From: Phallusia fumigata
Taxonomy: Eukaryota; Chordata; Ascidiacea; Phlebobranchia; Ascidiidae
Direction of reading: 5' to 3'
Assembly (NCBI GenBank): GCA_008931825.1
Contig: QXVZ01028779.1
Span: 1 to 28,834, forward strand
Length of the DNA: 28,834 nt
In this document: positions 9,838-20,700 of the stretch, in pieces
Numbering within the stretch: position 1 is the first letter of the stretch
Layout: each line of letters opens with the position of its first letter
The notes under the pieces: model-generated
The model's input: the letters and a program-made list of their open reading frames with translations, nothing else
What the model was told of the DNA's origin: nothing
The model's database searches: none
Position numbers and translations under genes: made by a program

Positions 9838-12800
9838 TCACTGCAAATCGTTCAAGTTGATGGTAGTCCCCGAAAAATGCGTGCTCGACGCCAGGTTGTG
9901 TGCGGATTCGCCCATTGATGTTAAAACGCCGCTGTCGTCAAAGAAGCTGGTTCCACCCGGGTTGTTGACTGACGATACCTTTGATAAAACACAGCGCTGG
10001 TACAAGGCCTAATTTGGCACAGGAAAATTGTATAGAGAGAATGTGTGTGCTACACATTTTTTAAAACCGGTGAGTCTACTTGATAACTTTGTGTTACACT
10101 GTATTTTTGTTGGTCCCGATGCAAGTAGTGTTTAACATGAGTTTCTTGTCACATGATCTTACCGTGTTCTTGAACCGATCGTTGACAATGTTGATGGAGT
10201 CGGGAATATCGGAAATTCCGCCTAAGCCGTTCGAATCTACCACGTACTGGCGCAGAACGTCCTGGGTCTCAACTTCATCCGCTGTTTCCGGACCTAAATT
10301 GGGCAAAAGCATTGATATAAATGTGACCATAATAAACCCTTGTGTGACAGTGAACACGAGAATTTGAAGCCACTCTACAACGTAAAAGTTTTGTATTATT
10401 TTTTAGAATACATTGTTCAAGAACATTGAAGTCAATACAAGAAAAAAACAGTAGAAAATAAAGTGTTACCTGTACTGTTGGATACAGGGTCACCGCAGAT
10501 ACTAATTTCACCCTCTAACTGTAAGAACTGCTGGGCGTTGGATGGTGCAAGTGCAACCATTTCGTCAATGAAGGGGGCAAGGGGGACATTCGCGACCTGA
10601 TCTTGTGACAAATATTGAGAGGTGTCAATGCTCTCATTGTCATCCGAAAGCAGTGATGCAGACCAACTGCTGTCCAAGCCTTGAATAGATGAATCGGGTT
10701 CGATGATGCAGATCGTAGAGGCTTGGCTGGTGTCAGTGTCACAGTTGGACATTCCTGGTATTGGTGTGTCAGAGGTGATGATCACCTCATTGGCGACTGG
10801 TCCAGAATCTGCGAAGTGTTCCTGGTTCCTAGCAAGTGACTCTTCAGCATCACTAAGCAATGAATCGATGACTTCTTGACCAAGCTTTTCATTGGCAACA
10901 GAACTCTGTGTAAGGTTATATTGTTAAAAGCTGCGTTGTCAAGCAAGATTAAAGTTGTTCTATTAGAACATATAAACAACAAATGCCAACCTCAATCATG
11001 TTCTTTTCATCTGGGCTTGCAGATTGGGACATCAGTACTCTGTCATTAAGCTTTTCACCAGGGGCTCTGGATGGAGCTGTTAAACATGATAAATTGTTCA
11101 TACATATTAGTACAACTACGATATTGTTCACAAGAGCATCCATGATATGCAAATTCCAGAAGCTGAGTATATTAGGCATTGTTTCAACCAAATACAACCG
11201 CATGCTTTTAAAACATTTTTACAAACACTTATTTTTTTGTAGATTATATTTTTGCACATAATGAAATCTGTTTCAATTTTAGGGAGCATGATATATAAAT
11301 GTAATAAATGTTAAACTGACATCTAGTTCTTTATCTAATTTTAAGCAATGCATTATAGTGTGGAGAAAATGAAATATCGTATTGGCTGCTATATAATGTA
11401 TGTGTACAGTGATAACACTCAACGGTAGGTTTACATGGCAACCAGGAAACCATTGCTCTCACAAAATGTTTCAGTAATTTTACCCATCAGCTTTATGGAT
11501 GAGGGATCGTGCTGGCATTTCAGTTTGTGCCTGCTCAAGCCGTGCTTGGATAGAAAGTTGTAACCACATCCTTCACAGGTGAACAACTGCATGTCTTTGC
11601 CTGAAACAGAACACCTGATTTTAGGGAGTGGTCAAATTACTGTCTTGGCATGGTCACGCACCAAGTAACTTTGCCAACTTAGCACGCACTGCAAATGCAT
11701 CTCAACGACATACCACTTTTTGGATGGTGGGCTACTTTGCCAAAAGGAAAGAAAATCCTGATATTGCTAGTTACAAAATAATTTATCCCAGCATCAAATG
11801 GTAGGGGTTGTGGGGACATTTTGTTCATGGTAAAGTATTCCAGCTTACTTGTGATTGAGGGGCCCAATAGCTTCAGTGCTTCTGCTTCATTTAAATTCAC
11901 TGAATGCATTTTAAGGTGTGATGCAAGGTGTTCCAAGCGATGAAACTGTTTTTCACATTTGCCGTAGTTACAGTTGTACCTACAAAAATGTAGGTAGTGA
12001 TAAATTCTATTGATTACATGTGTATAACAAAGATTTTTGATCAGTATTGACAAAACAGGTTTGAACTATACAGCAAATACATTTCCTTTGCATAAAATAT
12101 TCACTAGAAGGTTAAAAAAGGCAATTTTTTTTAATTGTATCAACTACCAACCAAGGCAGTGTTTCTCAACCTTTATTCTCATGTGGCACATAACATTTTG
12201 AAAAAAATCTCGTGGCCCACTAGCTCATCCACATAGCAAGCTTTCTTCATTTTAGGCTTGGTATGACACAAACACATATTGTATGAAAATAGGATCGTGA
12301 TTTTTTCCAATGTGCACTTTAGTGGAAAACTTGCTATTGAAGTTAATCAACCAGTTTTTTTAAATCTTGCGGATGATAATTGGGATCCTAACATTTTAAA
12401 ATAGCTCAGTGGCCAATTGCAAACTGCTCTATGGCCCACTGGCTAAGAAACACTGAACTAAGGTGTCTTACCTTTTCTCTTTGTGTGTCTGTTGATGTCG
12501 ATTTAATCTGGACAAATTAGTAAATGTCCATTCACATTGGTCACACTGGAATGGTCTCTCGCCTGTGTGTTTGTAAAGATGCATTTTCAATTCACAGCGT
12601 TTAAAAAACTTTTTTTCACACAGTGGACAGTGGTGTTCTGCTTTGTGGGGATCATGTGATCGTTTATGAATGACTAATGCAGACATTGTGTGAAACTTTT
12701 GTTTGCAAATAGAGCACAGTAATGACGGTTTTTCATTGTGCTCTTTTCTTAAGTGAAGCTCAAGTTTTCTTTTGCCAGCGGCTATGAGGCCACAGTACTG

Positions 12801-13064
12801 GCAAATTAATTCAGATTGCAATTCATTGTGTGATTTCGTATGGGCTGTAAGATTGTAACTATTGGAAAATACTTTGTCACATCCTGGGTAGGTGCAGGCA
12901 AAGGGCTTCTGCTTGTAATGAGATTCAAGATGACGTCGCAGCTTGTAGGGAGTCTGAAACGACCATCGACAGTTGGCATATTTACATTTATACAGCTTCT
13001 CTTTTTCGTGTACAGTCGTCTTGTGCTTGCTTAGTTGTGTTAAAGTTGGAAAACCTTTGGTGCA
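9838..13064 (-). CDS. C2H2 zinc finger protein, ZXDA/B/C-like, 5' end missing
   Basis: Minus-strand exons: 13064-12472 (5' cut by the gap at 13066), 11979-11849, 11600-11484, 11076-10991, 10905-10470, 10293-10163, 9978-9838. All phases join, giving 544 residues and a TGA stop. Fingers in order: a partial one (C-X12-H-X4-H), then YKCKYANCRWSFQTPYKLRR and FACTYPGCDKVFSNSYNLTA with CX4C spacing, four CX2C fingers, one more CX4C finger (YNCNYGKCEKQF) and a ninth of C2HC type (CX2CX12HX3C). The CRWSFQTPYKLRRHL and YNLTAH blocks resemble the ZXD family, which are nuclear transcription cofactors (ZXDC works with CIITA). The ~270-residue C-terminus is acidic, Ser-rich and Gln-containing, as expected for an activation region. 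The donor of the 11076-10991 exon (GTTGGC) is weak. The family assignment is fairly firm; orthology is inferred. Confidence 0.8.
12157..12455. mobile_element. hAT-type MITE with TIRs and target-site duplication
   Basis: The 299-bp element begins CAGTGTTTCTCAACC and ends with the inverse of CAGTGTTTCTTAGCC. It is flanked by AACCAAGG and AACTAAGG, an 8-bp duplication with one mismatch. Both the TIR sequence and the 8-bp duplication are hallmarks of hAT transposons. It has no coding capacity. It sits in an intron of the zinc finger gene, its right end only 16 bp from the splice donor at 12471. Confidence 0.85.
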
Positions 13065-13065
13065 G

Positions 13066-13066
13066 N
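13066..13066. other. Assembly gap (single N)
   Basis: One N replaces an unknown length of sequence in the first visible exon of the zinc finger gene. The frame TGC-ACC-AAA on the minus strand runs straight into it. On the other side the minus strand reads a T-rich tract with no AG, so neither an acceptor nor a continuing finger is visible. The short motif TTAAAGTTG occurs on both sides of the gap. Confidence 0.9.
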
Positions 13067-13273
13067 AAAAAACACAACTTTAACGTGTCTGTTTTGTCTC
13101 GTTTTTATGTTTGGTAATAAAAATTAGGTTAATATTGCCCAATATTTAAACTACAGAAAAAAAATCTGGGAGTTTCACTTCGGTTAAAGTTTTGTAAAAC
13201 CTTTCAAGAAAGTGCTTGGTTCGAAAGCCTACAGCTTTAGACTCGGTAGGTTTGATTCATTTTTTATTCTCGG

Positions 13274-13292
13274 AGGGGGGGGGGGAGGGGGG
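13274..13292 (+). repeat. G-rich low-complexity tract
   Basis: A run of G interrupted by a single A lies in the intergenic region upstream of the SINE. It could form a G-quadruplex, or could be a sequencing-prone homopolymer whose length is uncertain. Confidence 0.7.
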
Positions 13293-13375
13293 CAAGGCCT
13301 AAATGCGTTTGCTCATAATGAGTCCGCCGTCGAGCCACCTGTGTCATTGCAGTTCCGGTGAATCATTTTGTACTA

Positions 13376-13555
13376 GATTTTTTCGATTTTTTAAGTTGGT
13401 GGCTTCAATTTCGTTCCACCCATCGGGTTCCTCTGGGTCGAGCAACGGAACTCAAGTTTCCAGCTCAGGGAAACACAAGCGACCGAGATGGGATTAGAAC
13501 TAACAACCTTGTGTGCACAAGGCAGTCTCGCTAACCATCTTGGCGACCGGTTCTT
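13376..13555 (-). mobile_element. tRNA-derived SINE
   Basis: Read on the minus strand, the element has an RNA polymerase III A box (TGGTTAGCGAG, 13537-13527) and a B box (GTTCTAATCCC, 13500-13490). The spacing is about that of a tRNA, with a CCTTG/CAAGG hairpin at the anticodon-arm position. It is followed by an unrelated body and an A-rich tail (AAAAAATCGAAAAAATC, near 13393-13377). The 5' half is tRNA-like but not a functional tRNA, because the arms do not fold cleanly. Outer limits are approximate. Confidence 0.7.
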
Positions 13556-13945
13556 CCGCCACCATACATTTTTCGGGCCCAAGTTTGATACAGTTGGGAA
13601 AGAACAATAGTACCCCATACACAACTAGTTTTGCATTTAAAACAGCCGGTGGATATCGTTTCTTGAGCAACACGTTGTTATTGCCACCACGCTCCTATGC
13701 ACAAGATGCGTGATTGGCTAACTGGTACTCACGCCACGAGGCATATGTTTACCTCTTTTTTCTCCTGCTGTATTAAAGGGCATGGTATTTTTAGTCCGTA
13801 GCATATATTTAATTTTTATAATTAGGTAACGAAATGCTGTTATTACTGTTGTTGTACTTAATTCTTAACAAAAATGTTAAATTTTAGCTGTTTTATTTGT
13901 GAAGTTGTAATATCATTTACAAAATACTGGTTTTCTTTTAAGATC

Positions 13946-13953
13946 TGACGTCA
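13946..13953. promoter_or_regulatory. CRE-like site TGACGTCA
   Basis: A perfect palindromic CREB/ATF site lies about 820 bp upstream of the PDCD4 start codon, in the shared region with the divergent zinc finger gene. Its use is inferred from position only. Confidence 0.3.
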
Positions 13954-14771
13954 CACAATGTTGTTGTGGGGAACTGTGGGTAATTATGTGACATTGCCGA
14001 GGAACATTCGCTGCAAGAAGATTCGAGAGGTTTGTGGTCCAAAATTGTGTATTTTGATCCTTTGCCAGTTACAGGTTATTTCGCAAGGCAACATTTCAAA
14101 TCGTAAAGAAACTGTTGTTGCGTTATTGCGTACATACATTGTACAAACAGAAGTTGCACAATAAATAGCAAAACCCGGACCGTATCTAGTTGTGCTATTG
14201 TGTGCAGTCCGCCATTTGTTTTGTGTCGTTGGTCGGCTCGTAAAGAGCAACTATACTTTTAGTTAGTGGGACAAAAGTGTAATGTTCCTTAAAGTATTTC
14301 CCTGATTAATTTATGTGCTGCCTGCCAAAATACTATGAATTGCCGTGTTACCACGAGGGAAGATTTTGAAGCAGTGTTCCTATGTGAAACTGTACTTTAT
14401 TAACTTTGTTTGAACAAACACGTTCTTGGTTATTTCTAGGTGGCCTAAGTTTGAAACTAATGCTTAGCAATGTTTTTAGTGTGTAGAAATACTAAAAGAA
14501 GACACAGCAAATCGTTTGGACAAGTGTTTTGGCCTTCAGCCAGAACATGCCTATGCTGCATGTTCTTAATGTGCAGGTTAAATTGATTTTTTAAATTTGT
14601 TGCAACATTTTTTTATCAGGCAATTACAAGAATTAGAAACAAAACCCAGATAATAACAAGAGTTACTAAATAAAGCCACTGTTGGCTTGTTAGGGTCAGC
14701 CAAGTAAAACTAGTTCTGTAATGTTGAGAAAGCATTAGTTGCCAAGGTAAAAACTTGCCAACGCTGATCGA

Positions 14772-17700
14772 ATGATGGATTCCGACATGGTCCAGACCAA
14801 CAATGCCAGTAAAAATGCATATGATGCTGAACGGTTAAAGGTTAAAGAAAAGAAACGCACAAGACGTGATTCTGCCAATCGAAGCAAGGAAACAGTCACT
14901 GGTAAATGTCATGTTCCTTGGCAAAATTTTACTTATGCTTAAGAATAACAAAACTATTTTCACAGTCAGTGCAGTTAGCAATGGAACGGCAGTTATAAAT
15001 GGGGTTTCAAAGAAAAGTGGAAAATTTGGTGATCGCAAATCTAGATCTTTGTATGGACGTGGTTTGCCTAAAAAAGGTAGGTCCTCTGTTCTGTAATTTC
15101 AAATTTTGCATTACCTTAAATTTGTGCAGGTGGAGGTGGTGGCAAAGGAACATGGGGAAAGCTTGGTGATGAACTGGAGCCAGTTAGTTTTTTGGATGAC
15201 CATGATCCAAACTATGACTCTGAGGAGCAGGTTTGTATATTTTTAGCAAATTCCTCATAATAATACAAATACTGGCAACACCTTGTTTGAAGGATGATGG
15301 GATTTCTTACAAGCCAGTGAAGCCAGAATGGAACCGAGATGAAATTGAGAAAACTGTTGTACCGATTCTCAATGAATTCTTTGAACATGCACAAACCAGT
15401 GAAGTCATTGTAAGTCTCATCATGTTAGTTTTAAGTATTGGGACATGAAAGTTTTTTGGATTCTAATTTGGGTTTTTTGATTTGCAGGAGGCACTGAGTG
15501 ATATCAACATCAAAGGCAAAAAAGCTTTGGTAAGGAAAAATTGCAATTTACAAACTGATATGAGATGTAAAACAATTTACAAAATCTTGTTTGTAGGTTA
15601 TCATATGTTTGGTTACTTTGGCAATGGAAAGAAAGAATGAGTTTCGCGAGCTGGCTTCGCAACTAATTCTTGCTTTATCTCTTCCAAAACAACATGTACA
15701 CATGAATGGAAACGGTAAAAATTTTGCCTATAATACAAATCCTTACTTACCCAACATTACATTTTTTGCAAATTTTTCTAATATTGACATGGGATTTTCT
15801 TTTTCAGGCAATCATTCAGGTCAGCTTGGCAGGCCATTCTTAGGTTCTGAGGATATCAGGCTTGGATTTCTATCACTATGTGATGACTTGCCTGACCTGA
15901 TCCTTGACACCCCTGATGCTGCTCAGGTAAAATTGATTTTGTTTTAGCATTAGTCTAACCAAACCAGGAAATGATATGTACTAAATTACATTTGTTAGCA
16001 TAAACATTTTGTTTGTTTTAGGTGCTTGGCAAGTTTCTTGCACGAGCAATATTTGATCAAGTTCTGTCATGCAACATCATCGATGTTCTTAAAGATGATC
16101 CTGACTTTACTTTATCAATGTATGTTATAACAATGGCAGTTTTATGAAACTTAAAATACTATTTTTTATAGTCAGTACAAAACGATATTAATAGTGCTTG
16201 TGAGATAAAGTAAATTATTTTCGTTTACATTTGTTGCTTTTGCATCAAGTTTTTTCAAACTTACGCTTGTTGCAGGATTTGTGCCAAGGAGGCACACAGT
16301 CTTCTTAACATTCCTCATTATAACCTCAAAATTGTATGGGGAAAAGCTGGTGGAATTCAACCTGTTTCTGTGCTAAAAACTAAGGTATGTGCATTCACAT
16401 TTGTAATGTAAAGGCTGCAGTTAGTCAATATGCAACTTGCAAGCCGCATGTGGCAGTAAAGTAAAGGGTCTATAAATAAGCTTTTTTTGTTAAAGGTTAG
16501 CAATGTCACCATATTGAATTAAGTTTTGTTGCATATACTTCAATTTCTATGTGTTTTTTATTTTATTTATGCCACTTTATTGTGAAGTAAATTTGGCCAC
16601 CCCTGGTAAAGCCTGATGAAAATTTTTCCCAGATATAGGCTCATTTGTGGTCTTTAAAGCAGAGATTTGCTGTTTGATTTCTGCATACCATTCTGTGCTG
16701 TTTACTGTGTCATATGTCTGACGCACTCATAGTGGCACTTTGCTAGTCAACGGTGATGCAATTGTGCGTCATAGGCTGAAGTGGTGTATATACCTTGTAC
16801 ATGGAAACTTAATGAGCTCTTTGTTTATGTCCCGCTGTTTGGCGCTGAATATGTGTTGTTGAGCTATTCTGTTTACTTGCCAGCAGGTCAAATTGCTGCC
16901 AATCAAAAATTAGCTGTTTGAACTGAAAGCCCCACCAAAAAAATGAAACCCTGTCAGCCATTGTGGCATGTTCTGGCTTGTCTGGGCATGCCCAATTATG
17001 CTTGGATTATCATTAACAGTTTGTTTTGAAGATTGTTACTATATTACATGCCGATTTTGTGACATAACATTTCTCATTTAATTTGATTAACCTTTCTCAA
17101 AAGTTTCGGGTTGAATTGGTAAAACTATTGCAGGGCGAAGTTGCGTATATTCCCCCTTCTGTAATGTACAAAATGTCAAGGATGAGTAATGTGAAATCCG
17201 TATTCTCAAATGCAACTGGTTATGTCCTGGTGGATATTATTAAAACACAGTCTAAGCACAAGTTGAACAATTTTAGGGTTATGCTAATGTTAGCATCATT
17301 GTTGAAATGATTTCTGTGCAATATGGTAGTTCTTGTGAATGAAAACCACAAACCTATGCCTCCAATGAATTGCGGGTGACAAATTCAAGTTGTAGTTTGT
17401 TTTGTTAAGTCTAACTGTCATGTGTACTTATCCCTTTTCTTCAGGCGAGCTTTCTTCAACTTATGTTTGTTTCTGGCGTGCTAAAGCTGCACCTTTGGCT
17501 GGTAAAATGTCAAATGTCAAAAGCAGCAATGTTTATTAACGTAAGTTAACTAGAAGGTCAGTAAAACACATTCAGTTGGTGATATCCAAACCCTATTGCC
17601 ATATAAAGCAAATTTGCTGAGGTTGTGCCTTAAAGCTAATCTTTGTAGCCGTTGTGTAAGCCTTAGGTCGTGAAAACTCTGCTGACCCCAAGTCAGAACA

Positions 17701-20700
17701 TGCGCTGTGCTGACCACATATGAACCCGTTTAAACCCACGACACGGTGTGAGCGAATCGATGTCCGACGACGGAGGACAGTGAATCGCCCGCTGTGTAAT
17801 TTCACAAAGTCCCTTTGATCGACTTGCCATGCAATTTCGCCATGGCGATTGGACAATGCTAAAATTGCAGAAAGGCTTGGTGGAAGAGGTTGTGTACAAC
17901 GTGTGTTGTAGTTTTGTTCTCAAACACAGTTGCTAAGCTGTGCCGATTGAACGGTGTCAGACGTTGTTGCGTTTCATGTCGACCTGTATTAATAGCTTAG
18001 CACCAAAACCGAGTTCATCCTGTCGGGCTTACTTGGTATGCTGTTAAAATATTTATACGTGGGTGTGTGAACTGCATTGTTATCACTTCCGTTGATTAAC
18101 GTCCGAAAGGTCGATATACTGCGGAACACCACCTATGTGCGCTACTATAATCTGGCTTAAAGTATGTGGGCGTTTTTTATATATATTGCATCACGAAAGC
18201 ACTCATTAACGATTTGTGCACAAAAGCGGCCAGTGCGTGTACTGTTGGAACGGTTGAACATGTCGCCAATTCATTGCGTTGGTATAACTTGTAACACATG
18301 ATTCTTGTGCGTTAAGGGCAAATCAGGTGTCCCGTTTGTAAGTCAATATAAACCTGACATCGTCGTTGTGGCAGGTGATAACGTTTCCACGCAACAGATT
18401 AAAACCTTGCAAACATAATAAACTGACAAGCAAACGACGACTTGTTGACGTTTCTGACTAGAGGTGTAAATTCTGCGCAATTTAATCATCAGTCGTTGAA
18501 GCAAAACGGTCTTCTTGTGATACAACATCCTAACGTTCCAACTTAGGTTGTGGTCCCGCTTTACCAAACGTGTTCGTTGAATAACAAACGATACGCGGCA
18601 GTTCTTGGAACCGGTTTCTCACGCCGCTATGCTTTCTGCGTGGGGTTTTGGCGTACCAGCGGTGGAGATGTGCTAAAGGTTATGCAGACGTGCGTTTGCT
18701 GCAAAAAAGTATTGCCGCAGACTTTACCACGCATGAGTTCCGTCGGTCGCCATTCCCTGCCAATAGCGCGACGCAGTGTAAATATGCTTCACCGCTGCGT
18801 GGGGTAAAAAGCAAACAAACATTCACTATGCGAAAAGAATCGACCTTGTGGCCCATCGCGAATGTCAAACGTCGTTGTGAAAGAGTGCACTCGGTTGGAA
18901 AGTAAATTGGAATGCGGTTTTTGGGGAAACGACTTCTCAGCTCTTTCACCACACCAGCATAGAAGCGCTTTCTGGAATCAGTCTATATTGAAACCACTTT
19001 TTTACTACTCTATCATGGTGGGCACCACAAAAATGCCAGAAGTACACACCCAAGGCCGAAAAGTCCGCCCTTTATCGTGTTGACAGTCTTGTTTGAACCT
19101 ATATTTGAACGCTCATTTTTGAAAATACGTCGGCAGCTATATTGTATCTCGCCTGATCGTGTTTCTTTTGTTCGTGTCGTGTCGGTGTCATCGAATGCCG
19201 GCAACGTATGAGGAAATCGGACTTCCTCGCTTTGTAATGAACGGGCTGTTCTTTCCTTTAGATCTGAGCTCCCCAATTGGCTGTTGCTTTAATATTGCTG
19301 TCCATATACCTGTTGCATTTTCGTGTTGTGATGAAGGGGCTTTGTGGTTATTGTGAATAAATGAAAAGTATTATTTGTAAGTTTTGTAAAACTTGGGCAC
19401 TGCTGTGTCTTTAACTCATAATACTGACAAACAAAATTCTTCATGGTAGGTAGAATCTTAGTTAACCATATAGTCGCCATTTTCTGGCTTAGTGCCATAG
19501 AACATCCAGTAAACATACGAGCTCTTAGTGTTAAAATATGCAGCACAAACCTCGCCAAAAAGCCCACACTTTGTACCTTTCTTTGTCTACACGTCATGTC
19601 TCGCCACAACGTATCATTTCCGTCCTCTAATTTCATTGCACACATCATAAACGCATTCTCTTGCATTCAGATGACGACATTGTTGAAAGAATACCTTTCA
19701 TCTGGTGACAGTGAGGAGGCGATGAGATGTGTCACAGAGCTCGATGTTCCGCATTTCCACCACGAGCTCGTATATGAGGTAAATAATTGGTATTTGCGAC
19801 TTGCGAGCTATGTCAGTGTGTGAATAAGTTGCTGTGGATTGTGGTACGTCTCTGCGGAGCAATGAAGTTAGCTTGTATCACAACGCTTCTTGTGACATTA
19901 TAGCGTGACACATGTAACATAAACAAGCTTGTAACCGTTACCGGACTAGTGACTACGTCACCATTCAGTGCCGAGAAGTTGGTGCAGTGTTTTGCCTTGG
20001 AGAATAGGGTTTTGTAAAGGTAAACTATACCCCTTTATGTGTCGATTACTTTTCCTGTTTCTGTTGTGTGTTTAGAAGTATTTTTAGCACTAGTCTGAAT
20101 GCAATAACACGATAAAATATGTATCCTTTGTATTTTTACCGCGCAATGGATATTACTTTTTTATCAGGATTGTAAGTACTGACTATCCGTATAGCAACGA
20201 CCCAGTCCGCCCACACTATCAAATTCCAGTACATTATTCACCATTCTCCCCAATTTTCAGCCAATTCAATTTCGAACGCAAATTCCTTTTCATCGAAAGC
20301 ACTATAACCCCATTGGAATTCTCACCACACACCACTTTTCCGCTCATACAAGCTGTTTTTTCTCAAATCCCCCGCAGATTTTGAGTGCGCTCACAGCAGA
20401 CTGTTGCGTGCAATAGGATTCCATGCCGTTAACAGGATCGCTGACCGAAAGAAATGTTTTTTTCGTCGTAATAATTTGCCCCCTTTACAGCGAGGGATTT
20501 TTCCGACCTTGGAAAGCTACTTGGCCATAGAACTGTTTGCTAATGAGCCACGGAGCTAGGTTTAGATGCTAGGATCCAAAATATCATTCCCAAGACCAAC
20601 AATTAAGATGCTGGTTGATTGGGTTCAACGGCAAAATTAAATAGATCGCTACACTTGCCATGGCGATAAGATAGTAGGCCACGAGATATTTTTAAAACGT

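Larger units (their letters stand above)
13067..14771. other. Divergent region between zinc finger gene and PDCD4
   Basis: The two genes are transcribed away from each other, so both promoters should lie here or in the gap. It holds a G-run (about 13274-13292), a tRNA-derived SINE (about 13376-13555) and a perfect CRE, TGACGTCA, at 13946-13953. A YY1-like GCCATTTGTTTT lies near 14211. I find no convincing N-terminal exon of the zinc finger gene here. Open stretches at 13958-14250 on both strands lack family or splice support. Confidence 0.5.
16385..19670 (+). other. Large PDCD4 intron 9 (3.3 kb) between the MA3 domains
   Basis: This is much longer than introns 1-8 (53-156 bp). It contains a hAT-like remnant (about 16416-16605) and a splice-flanked 57-nt open block (17445-17501). 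From about 17590 to 19370 it is a moderately GC-richer stretch with several short open frames in both directions, none with family or splice support. I see no gene nested here. Confidence 0.5.

Noticed and set aside
13484-13555. A genuine tRNA gene on the minus strand
   Set aside because: A and B boxes are present but the acceptor and anticodon arms do not pair properly, and the sequence continues into a SINE-like body with an A-rich tail.
17593-17923. Minus-strand frames of 76 and 87 codons
   Set aside because: They overlap in different frames with no motif or splice support.
18550-18952. Overlapping open frames on both strands in PDCD4 intron 9
   Set aside because: No family resemblance, no consistent splice sites, and frames of this length are expected by chance in this GC-richer stretch.
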